Below, piece by piece: positions 12,001 to 26,196 of a stretch of DNA of 64,000 nucleotides (within the stretch, counting starts at the first letter, position 1; each line of letters starts with the position of its first letter). A program made the position numbers and the translations under genes. Below the pieces are notes generated by a model. It did not search any database and had not been told where the DNA came from. It worked only from the letters and a program-made list of their open reading frames with translations. The DNA is from Sipunculus nudus (lineage: Eukaryota > Annelida > Sipuncula > Golfingiida > Sipunculidae): assembly GCA_026874595.1 (NCBI GenBank), contig CM049310.1, positions 38,517,558 through 38,581,557 on the forward strand. The letters are read 5' to 3'.

Positions 12001-15000
12001 TGCATGGAGATTTGAAAATAAGGTTTTATGATCACTTTATATGCTGCTGTGTGCACTTTTTATGTTGCAAACCTCCATATGTGTTAATATCTGGAATTTT
12101 TGTTGTTAGGAAAATAAATGTATGAAATGGATCTGATTATTATATTATGTATAAATTAGCTACAGTTTCAAACCAAAAGATTTGACACATTAATTTATCC
12201 AGAGCAGTAAAAAAAAACACATTCTTTGAATGATATCATATGCTACAATAACGTGCTTAGTATTACAGTAATTAGACCCTGCTTGACAAGCAGTGCCCAA
12301 TAGTAATCACCGTGTCAGTCCGTCCTTCTGTCCTTCCGTCCATCTGTCCTTCCATACTTCCGTCCTTCCGTTAGTGACACTTTCTTTCGTGCGCGATAAC
12401 TCAACAACAACATACTGCAGCTTTCCCAAATTCACAGGGATGATTGGTACCAATGAGGGCTCCAGACCTATTGAATTACAGACCTGTCGGAATTCCGATA
12501 TGGCTGCTACAGGCCCATGGCTGTTTTTCTTTCGTGCTCGATAACTCAACAACAACCTTCTGCAGCTTTCCCCAATTCACCTGGATGATTGGTACCAATG
12601 AGGACTCCAGACTAATTGAATTACAGACCTGTCGGAATTCCAATATGGCTGCCACCGCCCAATCGCTGTTTTTCTTTTGCACACGATAACTCAACAACAA
12701 CATACGCGGGGTCCTCTGAGGGCCATTGTCCGACCACATCCAGTTTGAAATATTTTACACACAGTAAAATAGCATTATCATATATAGATTGAACCTGCAT
12801 TTGGTCTATTCATTAGTATTGGAGATCCAGGTGTTGTTATTGCTGTAATGTATGTTATTTCTATTGTACCGGTACAGCTTGTACTTTGTACTTCTATCAA
12901 ATGTTAACACTAACACATCAGAACAAGGAACTGTACATTGATCCTATACACACTGTAATTAACATGTAAGGTTCTACTTGACATAGTGAAGCAGGCAGTA
13001 TGTTTTAAATTGCTGTTCATATCAACAATAAGACATTCTGCCTAGTCCTCTGTTGCATGTATTTTATGTTATTTTATGTTTAGGAGTATAGTTTGAGCTC
13101 AGCTGACTGAAAGTCAACTGAGGTTTAAGAATGGTGCTTTGTCCGTCTTCCATCCAGCTGTCCATTAGCAGGGCACAAATTGTAACTGCTAAGCCTAGAA
13201 GCTTGTAACTTAAAAACAAGGTTAGGTAGGTTTATAAAAAAATCCCCTGAGAAACCTGAAATGAGGTCACTGTGACCTATATCCTCCAAGCTATGGGGCT
13301 TGTAAGTACCCCCCCCCCCCAGAATAATTGAAAAACTTGATACAAACCCAAAGTATCTTGATAATTAATGCATGGATTGCCATGAATCTTGCCTTGAATA
13401 TGGACCATGATTAGTTTTGTCAGTTCCTGGTCACAGGTACGCTTCTCTAGAAAGATTGTGGATGTATTTTAAGCCAAACTTTCATCCTAAACCTTCCATA
13501 TTCCACATATAACTGACCTACCAATGGGGGAAGAATCTGATTGATTTCTTGGTGACAAGGTCAAAGGTCAAGGTCACAGTGGCTGTCTGTCCACAAATTA
13601 GTTTCCAGATTATAACTCAAGTTTAGATTGACATATTGGTTTCAATCTTGACTTATATATGACCCCCCAATAAAGTAAGAACTCCTTTGATTTTTGGGCC
13701 ATGATGTCAAACGTCAAGGTCTCAGGACCCACTTCTTTTGTCCAGCTTATTTTGGGTCAGTTGTAAGATATTGAGTTCTCAAGATCTTCTTTCATGTTTG
13801 GAGATTATGTACATTCCAGCAAAACATACTTCTGTTTGTCATATATTTACATATTTGCTTGCCTAGGAATTCTGCAAAAGGTACATGGTCTATGTTTTGT
13901 AAAAGGAGTGAATAGTCTGGGTTATGTGCTTGCCTAAGTCAATCATTGTAAGGTCCAGAGGCTTAAAAGCAAGCTGGTATATAAAGTGAATTGAATAAGT
14001 TTACAGTATGACTTACCTGATTTCCCAAAGGTGATACTGAAAGGAATTTTATCAGAAATATAATTTTACAGTTTTATTTCATTGTCAAACCAGCCTTTCA
14101 TTTATCAAAATTAAGGTATAATTGAATCCATGATTTTGATTGGCACCTGGTTAATTTAAAAATGTTAAAGGTTTTAACCCCCAGGTTATGCCTGTCTATG
14201 AACCTTACATAAAGGAGGTGGGGAACAGGGGCATTACATGGAGATTGTGTCATGTTCGGCAAGCGTAAAATCCTGTTAGTTCAGCTAAGCTGCTGCCATG
14301 ATTGGCTGGAAGGCCCTGATGATCAGATAGACAAAGCTAGAAAAATCTTTGGAGGATCTCCAGTTGTCACCGAGTCTCGTGACAATCAATCACAGAACAC
14401 TATGTTTCATCCTCCTCATCCCTCAGTATCTCAAGCTGGGTCTTTCCCAGGCTGCCGCACAAGATGGGGATTACTTGTTTGTCTTGTAATTGCGGTAAAG
14501 TAAAAATCAATTCCAGGGCCATTTTTAGTGTAGAACTGAATGCAACAGACACTTCAGCTTCCATTTCAGGTCTTTTTTGGTGAGATTTTTAGATGCTATT
14601 TTAGCTGTTAAACAGTGTTCACTTTTGATTTTAGGTGCAGACTGAACCTTTTTCATGAGATTTGCAGATTCGTTAGATGTCTTGTTTCTGCTGAGTGTTG
14701 GTATTAAACAGCCCAGGTGTTTCACTAAGCAACTTGGTTAACTTCCTTTCTGTCACAAACTCAGCCATCAGCAGTAAACTAATATTCTTGGTATTTTCAG
14801 TACCATTTTCATCTTTTTTTGTGAAACAAAAATGTACAGGTCTTCCACATCTTTAATAGTAACCAAGTTGAAGATGCAATGTTATATTAATTTTGTTTTG
14901 CCAAGATGAGTAAGAATCACAAATTTTGGGATCCTTTTATTTTTTTTACAAATGTTAATAGGACATTGACCTTGAGTACCAGTATATACAAAGATAGGAT

Positions 15001-18000
15001 GCAAAATTGATATTGTAATTATAATTAAATTTACCTGTGCTTTCCATTTTGTACATTAAAAGCTTGATGTGTTTTTATTCTCAACATTTTAACAGTCAGT
15101 TTAACTTTCAATTTACAGCAGACTTTAATGTGATTCACTCTGCATTTAACATCAGAGATGGAATTGACTGGTAAAATTAATTCCAGGAAGTTACTGAAAT
15201 ATCTTGAGATTTATCATTGCATGTCACAAATTTTAATGAAATACCATGTTATGACTGCTCTTGTCAGTATCCAAGTGTTCTTGCATCAGCATAATCATTT
15301 GTCATCATAATACTGTATGTATAGTAAATGTGTAATAGTGATTTTAGTATGGTCTACATGAGAAACATATATAGCATTCACTGATGAATTTACTGAATAC
15401 TTTCCTAACTACACCCTTCTTGATGTATTTTATGAATTTTTCTCTATCATTTATGTGTGATCATATTGAACTTTATATTGACAAATTTAAATGAAATAAA
15501 TACCATTGAGTAGTTGCTGTATTTTCTATTTAATAATAAATTTGGATCTTGATATTTGGATTGTAAATTGTAAACTGTATTTGAATATGTTTTCAGTAAA
15601 AGAATTGAATTCTTACTCGTCTTACATGAGAACAGTATACAGAATATATCCCATATAGATATGACAAGTAAGGTTCCATTAACATTCAGGGTTACCAGCT
15701 AGTGTGATTAACCAACTCATGAAAACTACAAGCATCACAAGTAAAGCTTTTCAGTGATTTGAACAAGTGATAGATCACGTGGTGAGATTGTTTTATAACG
15801 TTTTGACATGACGAGGAAAACATAATTGGTATTCCCTCCAATGACCCTATTGGGAATTAAGCCCAGTGAGCGGCAGATAATACTAAAGGCATGAGCGTTC
15901 CTGGAGTTAATGCTTTGAAAACATTGAACCTGATTAGTCGCTGTCTGCATAAACAGAATAGAAACCCGTGTTGAACAATCATTGGGACGCTGACAGCTAC
16001 AAAAAATTGTTTATTTCTCGGAATATTTACATGGGAATTATAGGCTTTGGCCTTCTTGGGATGCAGGATTAATCATTTTCTTGAGAGACGAGTGTAATCT
16101 TGGCCTGTATAAATTAACTTCACCTTGACCTGTGACCTCACAGTTTCTTATTTGCTGAGTATGTGCAGAAGCAAAGTTGAATGACCATAGTCAGCTTATT
16201 TTGTAAATATCTAAATGATTAGTGGAATCTAAATCCAATAATTCTAACATTGATGTAAAATATATTAAGACTTAAGGCAGTCTGAGGACCTTAACCTTGG
16301 CCTTTAAGCAATGTGTTACCCATTAGCCAGTGTGATGACCTTTACCATGACCTATACACTGATTGTGATCCAAGGCAGTTTTAGCACCTTAATCCTGACT
16401 TGTTAACCTATGGTTACATCATGAGGTGTGTTTGATTCCTTGCATAAGATATATAGATCTTAACCTGCAACTAAATATAGAGTGAAACTTGGGCTGATAA
16501 CCACCATGCTAATGTGACCACTAAATTATCACAACCATTGTATTTGGTCTGCTCAAAAGCTGAACTTTAAATGTCTTGCCTACCTTGACCATCCAGTGAC
16601 CTCAGCAATGTTCTGGTCCCAGGTGTAGTCATATGGGCAATGTTTTTATTGTATGTGAATGTTCCTCGGTTATTTTCACAAAACTCTGGGTCTTTCATGC
16701 TTTATAAGTAAAATAATTTTACAATTCATTATAATATGGTCATCGTGAAAAAAACTTTTAAAATCTTCATCTTGTGAAACCAACCTTCTGTAACCATCTG
16801 GACCTGTTAGGCTTCTGTAGTTTTATCTATTATCTGAAATCTATAAATATGGCAGTGCTAAAACCAGAGTATTGCCCAAGCCACTCCAGATTAATGCTTT
16901 AATTCATGCTTCAAGGACCAAACTTTGAAATAGCACCAAGTAATTTCTCTGCTAAATATCAGCACAATTGACAATTCTTTTGCTTCAAAACAAAGACACA
17001 AAGTTTTATGTAGTATTTATGTCATCTGTATTGGAGGAATTCCAAAAATTATGCATGAATTAAAGTGCTTCAGGGTTCCCCACCCTCATATCAAAATTAA
17101 ATTGGCATCTGGCAGGGACATTTTTTTTATTTCCAATGCCATAAAAAAGACAGACATACAAACTGACAGACTGGCAGGCAGGCAGACAGGGCAACAGACA
17201 GACAGAAGATCAGGTAGATAAGCCAAAATATAGTTTCCATTTTGTCTAGCTGACAAATAGTATAAGAATACAGTCTAAATCAAAGCATCATGATAATCAT
17301 TAGATGATCATTAAAGCAAATCACAATCATGTCTCAGAAATGAGACAGGTAATATGACCTCATTCCTCATTTTTCATATTCCTAATTTTGTTATTTATTT
17401 TAATATAACTCAGCTCTGCAGTCTTACTTATCCTATTCCATCCTAATTCTCATTAACTGATGTAAACAAAGGAGTACACCCACTTCTTTAATATATAAAA
17501 TTTGTTACCTTTCCTAAATTTGTTGTATTATTTTTACCAAAGGTTTCAAATATTTTCCATGTCTCATCAGTTCAGCATCCAATTCTTTTTTCCCCAATTA
17601 CACTGATGAAATATGATAAAAAAAAATTCTGAACTAATCATTAGAAATTGTTCAAATTGCTCAGATAGAAGTTTCCTGGCATGATAAGATTACCTGATAA
17701 AATATGGTTCATATTTTCTGTTTTGTTACCAGGAATTAATTTAAATGCCTCCAATAAGGAGTTAAAAAGATAAAGTATTTATTCAACTCTGAATTAAATA
17801 GAAGAAAACACAATGTCATTATGGTAACTAAACCTACATTAAATTATCATCCATTGCAAATTAAACAGCCATTAATTTAGAGTAAATCCAGTTTTTGCTT
17901 CAGTTACATATTAAACACACAAAAGTGTATCAATTCAAACCTGGTACAGAGCTCTTTCTGATGGTATATGCATTTATAAAATTCACATATTTTTTCATTT

Positions 18001-21000
18001 GACATTTATATTTATATTTTTTTAAATTTTATTTTTAAAGGACTTAGATACACAATTTTGAGCAACCAGTAACAGAACACCACTTTTTAGTGGGGTAAAA
18101 GAGTTAATGGGGTAAAGAGTTTGATTCAACAAACACTTTAAATTTCATTTTCAACTGTAGTTCCTCAAACTATATTCCTTGAAGTGAAATTATTTTGTGG
18201 TTTGATATTCACTCTAAATGTATCTTTATGTTATATCATTTAGTACACCAAAATTTGAAATCTTTAATTTAAATTTGGTTTTATCATTTAATTATTATAC
18301 CAAACAAATTAATCAATATCTGTTAAATTTGCTTTCTGAATTTAATTTCTTTGAACTTAAATAATTATGATTATCATTTGGTTAATCATATCCAACACTG
18401 ATTTGAATATTTCACCATTACAAGTATTTGTTTTTGAAGGTCAGTTTTACTCTATATCAGGCTGGGTTGAATATTGATTAATTCAATACTTTTATGCACT
18501 AATGATGTGTAATATCCATTCAGATTGAGTTATAAAGAGGTAACTCTTACCATCTCTTGGTTTCTTTTGTACACCCTTTTAGTTCCGTGACAGAAAAAAC
18601 ACTATTCTTAGATGAAATTTTAGAAATACCACTTCAGACATAAGGAGGATTCACAAAGTAGCTTGAGCAAAATTAGGATAACATATGGCAAAGGAAGCAT
18701 GTGTTTGAACCTAGCATCGGATAACAACCATAACAACATTAATCGTAGGAACCTGCAAAGAAAAGGGAAGAGTGCAAGACAACTTTAAGATTACAACCTG
18801 TCTCCTGCTGGCAGCACATTATAAGTTCAAATAAATGTAATGGACTCATTACTTTATACCATTTTTAGCATCCTTTGTATCTTTTGATCAGCCAAACCTC
18901 TCATAGCTTGTCTGGGAACTTTCTGGGTAAAGCAGACTTTGCTACATACATTATAGGCAGGACATCAATTTGGTAGCAGCATTGGGATGGGACTAAGGAC
19001 ACTTGGTGGCAGCGGTGGGATTGGAGTAAATACTCTGATTGGCAGCAGTGGGATGGCAGTGGTCCAGCCAGCATTTATCTTTTGCTGATGTATGTGTATA
19101 TCATGACTAGGGTATGCTCAAGGGGTTGTCTCATGCAACATACATTTAACTGTCAGTGTGATGTGGGGAATGGTTCGCTGATTTATGATACAAAAATGTT
19201 TGAAATCAAGGGATTTCAGATAATAGTTCATTTTATACAAAATCTGTCTCAAATGATATATCCTAAATGAGATGTTAATTAAGGCATGACATTTAAAAGA
19301 ACACTTTTAAAAACAGTTGAACACACTGGAACATATGTGCCATTTCTTGTCAATTTCTTTTTTTTTATATTTTTAAGCAGAGACAGAAGCTGAAGTCACA
19401 TGGTAAACAGGATCAGTTGCTTCACAAAAAATATTATGCAACCATAGAAATTTTCATTTTTTGCTTTTGATTACTTTTCATTATGTGAAGCAGTTGCTTC
19501 ACCATAAAAGATATGCAACCATAGAAACTTGACAAATTTTTGCTTTAGATTACCTTTCATTATGTGCAATATAAATTATGTCTGGTTGTAGGTATGTGCA
19601 TTATGTTTTGACATGTACATGTACATAAAAATTTTATATTCATGTTCTGTTCAAATTTCATACAAAAATTAATACAACAAGATCCCCGTAATTTGATTAT
19701 ATTCATAGCTGGTTTGTAAATGGTCTAAGGCCCTCTGGGAGACTGCCTGGTTCATCGAGAATCTTACACCTTTACCTGTTGTTAACAATACACAGCTCTC
19801 CTTTTATAGATTTCCAGATCTGAAACTGTTTGTCAGTACCTGTCATTCATATAAACAATATAGCCCAAACAGCTGCCAGTCATAGCTGTATGGAAATTGT
19901 GTGGAAGGAAGCAGATTAGACAGAAGGAAGATGAAGCGCATATAGCTGACTCAGCACATTATCTTCTCAGTGCAGGGCCAGACATTCATACATCCTCTAT
20001 TAGTCATCTATGCAGGGTGGATACGACAAAGACCATCACGTTTATATGCCATCTATGACTGGATATATCATGGTATAGCCGCTGTCTGTCTGTCCCCCTG
20101 TCCTTTAACTTTTAGTGTTACCAAGATAACTGACCAGGGCTTTGTTGGATTATCACGAATCTCACCATAACTTCTTACAGAATGGTTTATCTTGCCTGAA
20201 TTTTAATAAAGGCAAAATCTACACATATTTAATGAGGTCAGAGGTCACGAGGGATACTTTGTGGTGTTGCTGCAATAACCTATCAGGAATATAATGGATT
20301 TTTGTGAAACTCAACATAAATATTAGCCAGTATAATATCTCACCTAAGATTCCTGACAAAATCCATGCATATTTAATGAGGTCAGAGGTAACCAAACACT
20401 GATGGAACTGTGATGGCTTACCAAAAATATATTAGTATAAATAATTCAATCCATACAATTTCTCACCTGAAATTCATTCTTGGCAAAATTTATGTATATT
20501 TAATTAGATCAAAGGTCACAAGACATAAGATAGCCATATTATGCATGTTAATGAACTGTTAATGGCATTTGTGTATAGGTGCATATCCATGTAGTTTTAA
20601 AAATATTGTCAAAAGAACATGGTCACAGCAACGTTTAAATGGTAAAATGTAAGACTTATGATCTAAAGGTACATTTCCACTGGGCCAGAATCATCGCAGT
20701 TGGCCACTCTCATAGGTACCATATTATCATGTCATTTTAAAATCTTTTTGTTTCATAGCTTAAGTTAAATGAAGAAATCCTCTTTGTTATATACCTGTAC
20801 AAAATCATCATCTCAGTATAATTCAGGTTAGGGTGTGAGTTGTAACAAAAGGTGATACATTTACATGCATAATTCGTTAAGCCAAGGTCATAAGACCCGG
20901 GGAAACTTGATATGCTGTGGTTACGCTGACAGCAGTTGTTGAATTATCAATAGCAGATCTCTTTAATATTACAGTCAACAGCATGGTACTGTAAATGGGA

Positions 21001-21859
21001 GAGGTACCTTTGTACTGTACATAGCAAAAGCATCATAATTTAATTACAATATCAGCGGTTGCCATCTGAATAATTAACACTGATGTATATAAAATATGGG
21101 AAATTATGAAAATATAACTGTACTGGTAGTCTGCATATCACAAGTGTATATAACTGGCACACCAGTTAGGGCTGCAGTTTAGGGCTAAATGGAGTGCGCG
21201 AGTACGCCCAGCACTGAAGTCCAGGTGATACTTATTACCAGGTACTCAAGTCCAAAATTTATACTGAAGTATTTATGCATCATGTATGTGCATATCTGAA
21301 TGTTACTATAAACTTACAGATTGTATTCATTCATAACTGTAGAAATGTGCTAATCAGTTTAAAAGAAGTCTCTAATGATTCCTTGTATCTTTTTCTACAC
21401 ACAGAAACCAATTATATATAGAATACTTGCTTCTTTTTAGTGCCCAAATTTCACTATTTCATGTCCATTCCTCAATAGGGAGAACATTAAGTCATCACCA
21501 AGTTAAATGTATACATATATTCTGCATCTGTAAATTAACAGATATCCATCAACCTTGTTAAAGCATTGCCATGGCAATGAGTACTCAAGTCAGAGTCAGG
21601 TAATGCATAACAGTACTTAAGTCCAAAATTTGGTACTTGTTTCAGCTATAACCCCAATTACTGGTAGGTCAGGTGGAGTATGTGCCAATTTATAATAATG
21701 AGTACATTTTCTTGACAAAAACTCACCAGCTTTTGCTATTCTTAATGGGGCATGTGAAATTGACACTGATATTCAACATACATATTTTTTTTAAAATATG
21801 CATCCTTTACTTTTCATATAGAGGATTGTTATACTGATATTATACATGCACAGGTATGA

Positions 21860-21893
<34 letters not shown>

Positions 21894-24800
21894 AACTGGA
21901 AAAATCAACAGCCTCATGGCTGTTGTTATCTAGGTATGAGTTAAATGAAATCTACACAATTATTAAACCTTTGCAAAAGGTAATGAAAATGTTAGACTCT
22001 GTTTAAAGGACCAGTAGTTACCAGACCCATTGTAATAATCCAGGTTCAGCAGGCTTTAATAGAGCACTCCCGGTTCCTGGAATAGAGAGAATGGTTACAA
22101 ACTACTCAGATAAATAGAGCTCATAGCTCAGCAGGTCAGCACAAAACCTGGAAGGTCATGCTCCAGGCAAATCAAGAAAAAAATCCCTACACACCCTGGG
22201 ATTTCTGCTGATTTTCTTTTATTTGTCTGGAAGCAGATTTAAACCAAGGAGATTAATGTTCAGGTAAAATTATATTGCTAGGTCTTGTACAGCCCTGGAT
22301 AAAATATATATAGATTCTGCCTTTGTTCAGTTGAGATTTTCATTTCTTTAGTATAATTGGTAATATTATTTTTTTTCAACTGCTGGCTGAATGCAAATCT
22401 TCTTGAGATTAGTTATATCCCTTCAGCTGTTCAGCTCTTTGTCCATCTGTCTTGTCTGTCAACAGGGCATAGTTCTCAAATGAAAGGGCTAGAAACGTAT
22501 AATTTTTCAACCTCACATACTTGGATGAGATCTCCTCAGGAATATTACAAATATCCTCAAATTTGATGGTTAACCCATTTAAGACATTGAACAGACTTAA
22601 TTTATTGAACTCAGGTTACAAGAATGTACCCTTGTAGGAAGTCTTCATTTGTTCTGTGCAGAAAATTTCTTCAGATTATAAAAACTGAGGCAACTGAGGT
22701 GCAGGTGAGCTCACAGGTGGCATGGCTGTAAGGTTTCATAAAAATATTCCATTCAAGCCTGATCGAGCACCTTTCTTAACACTTAACAGCTAAAAGAGAA
22801 TAGACTATTTGTAATTGTAACAATTTGATACTGTTCAAGTAACTTCTAGATCCAAGAAAAATTTGGAAAGTCGGCCCGACTGTCATTCTCAAAAGTTCAC
22901 AACCATAGAACCTGTAAATTTTCCAGTTACTTTCGGAAATACAATCTGCGTCATCGTGTTTGTTGTTAGGAACGGGATGTGTCTTATACACAGGGTTATT
23001 GGTTTTTCTATCAGAATTGTGGCTCTACATGGGGTTGCTGATTATCTACGGTGGCGGATTATCTTTGGTGAAAGATGGTAGACTTGTTGATAATGCATGT
23101 GAACAGTTTTGATTACTGTGTACTGTTTACTACTGTTAAATGGATTTGATCTGTTATGAATTTTGCCCCATCAGATGTGCTCCTTTTCAAAATTCATGAA
23201 ATAACAGACCAAGAGGCCAGCAGAAGCAAGGTCTCTGCTCAAAGATGGATTTATTCCACATGTCTGTGTATGTGTTGGTATGTATGGGCTTGTTAATGAT
23301 ACCTGGAGCTGGATAGCCAGTAAGTAGGCACAGTGGCCTTGCTTACTATTCAAGAACATGAACATACCACCATCTGTGGTGGGTAATGACAGATAGTCAT
23401 TCATTATATTAGTTCAGTTGCTGTGGTCACAGCTGGTTTTCTTGCCACCAGTAACCAATACTTATTGATCTTTGGAGTTCACACTATATGAAATGTCAGT
23501 GATACAGCGATTTATCAGTTGAAGACATTTTGATAAATATACCCTCATTGCTTCACACAATAGAAATAAAACATTTGAGGAAAAACACTTTCAATACAAA
23601 TCAATTTTCAAGTGGTATTTCAGCATGATTCAAGTCCAGATGCACTGAAGTATTTTGAAATCTGCTCAGGATGTGGTTTCAAAATTATGTGAATGGCCGT
23701 CAACAATTTTTGGCCTCATGGCCATGTGAATGCATAAAAATATTTGGCACCTATCACAATGGTATATATGGCTGTGTGCCTCCATTTCACATGATGTATT
23801 AAATGTACATGCTTTGTTTTGGTCATGTGGGAATGATCCCATAAATTCCATTTTATTATTAGACACCCAGCAATAATGATATCTCATAAATTTAAACTCA
23901 AACAATCAGACCAAATTGTCTGCCTGTATTGGTATTTGAATCCTTGCTACTTTCATTACTGCCTACTGGGTCTGCTTGTGGTGTTATGTAACCCCCTCCA
24001 GGCAGCTTGCCTTGGCTCAGCTTGGCCACTACTAGCAGGCTTCCCCTATGCCTCCGGACCCCCCCCCCCCCACCACCATGTGGAGCATAAACTAGATGAA
24101 TGTCATAATTTCTGTATTAGATTCATTCTTATTCTAGGCTATGCTACATTTTAGATTTTGTATTGTACCACCAGGGTTAAAAAGATTAAGGTGCACATTT
24201 AATTGTGTCCACAAAGTGGTGTATTGCTTTGAAAGTGTGGATGTTCATCAGAAAAGTAATTCCTTACTGCAGGAGAGTAAAAACTTCACCAGATGTGAAA
24301 TTTAAAATAAATTCCAGTAATAAAGTATAACTGAGATAGTAATTAGCACAATGATATTGTTTTTCCCTCATTCAACCAAGAGTATGAATACTTTATTTGA
24401 AAAGATTTTTTTTTCAGATTTACTGACATTTTTATTTCGGTTAATAAAATAAAGCATGAACTGAAAACCTGAGTGTGCAAAACTTTTTTATAGTGATTCA
24501 AGGAATGTTATGGCATTATTTTTCGTTTAAATTCAGTTTAGACATTTGTGATTTAAAGATAATAAAAAAATTTGTATGCATAATATGACCCGATAAGAGC
24601 TACACTCTGCATAAATATTGATGGTAACTTAGAATTCTGATATTTTAACTTATATTTTCAGATTTTTTTATAACAGATTTATGAAACTTGTAAATAAAAA
24701 AATGAATCTGATTAAACTATTAATGGAAAAAGAGGATATGCCGAAAAATAGGCTTTTTATAAACTTAAATGTATTTTTCCCTTGAAAGTGAAATAAAGGT

Positions 24801-26155
24801 ATTAGTCCCTTCTGTCCACTTTCCTGTCCATCTGAAAATTTTTCATATGCATCACAGTATCTCAAAACTTTTACTGTTTTTTCTTCATGACAGTCTTGTC
24901 AGAGTATTAGTTTTGCAGTCATATATTTAGAACTTTACTATAACCAATTAGAAGGGCTTCTTTCCTCTTAGGTTCTCATAAACTAATATATATGAAAAAC
25001 ATCACAATTGAATATTTTACATATTTTGCATTTGCAAATATTTCAAACTTCAGCTGAGCGCCGTTACCCATGGGTCCCTTGTTATAAAAGCTCCAAGTGA
25101 AAACCTTTAGTTTATAAAGGTCAGATAGCTGATTGGGCTCCTTTGAAGCACATGGTCTAGTTTTTCCACCAAAGGAGTTTGAAAACATGGTTCCACATTG
25201 GAGTCTATTTTCAGGCATATTCAACTGCACCAAAGGAGGTCTTGAATAAAGGTACTAAAGGAAAAAAAAACCTTGAATGACATAAATGTTATAAGCTAAG
25301 TAACATGATATCACTAATGTTTCACATGTGGCACATTGCTCTATGGCAGACAAACAGTATTTTTATCTGGTGGATAAGAAGGGGTGGTCTGCCAGTCAAG
25401 TGTACTTGTGGTATGCTGTCAGGACCTGTTCAGCAAGCACAATGACTGTCTGAACAAACAGTGGTCTGTGTTTACAACTGATGAATATGACAGACCACTG
25501 ACTGTGCAGTCATTTACCTCCAAGCACTGCCTCAGTCACATATACAGTGCCTGCAACTTGATATCCAGCAGAGTTTGCTCTCTAACTCAATTGATCTGTT
25601 AATGTACTTTGACATATTGCTTTTATTTCCTCAGTTATAAAAATTAATTTATCAGTGCACTGATGACTAACATAGACATTTTTCTGTCCAATAAATGACA
25701 GGATTAATGGTAACAGTTTAACAGGTCAGGATTTTATAAAGTTAAATGGTAAAAACATAGCACGTAACATAAAATGAGCACATGCATTGTCAAATATGTG
25801 ACCATGCAAAGAGCTGCAGCGTGTGTTCTGGTCAGTAATCAAAACAACACAATTGACCAACATCATCTACATGGGACTCTCCCTTTTCTAGCTGATTTGG
25901 AAAATTTATGCTTGTACTGAGATCACTGCGGCTTCATGGATAAAGGGGATATGTAAGATTTATCTGTCACGAAAGGAGCTAGGGTAGATGCCTGTAATTG
26001 AAACATTGTTGTTCTTGATTTTAGCCATGCTGAATGGCTCGCATCTGGCATATACTGTCATTAGGACTGTATTATCAACTTTTTTACGTTTATTACATAA
26101 CATATATGTATGTATGTATATATATATATATATATATATATAAATTATATATATA

Positions 26156-26196
<41 letters not shown>

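Noticed and set aside
12293-12739. Overlapping 81-87-codon frames on both strands, with repeated protein words
   Set aside because: The 145-bp unit is not a multiple of three but carries open frames; the repetition comes from the tandem DNA repeat. The same holds for 31007-31577.
14252-14503. 83-codon frame with a CC pair, considered as a missing MANSC exon
   Set aside because: It lacks the MANSC cysteine spacing and has no suitable phase-1 splice sites that I could see.
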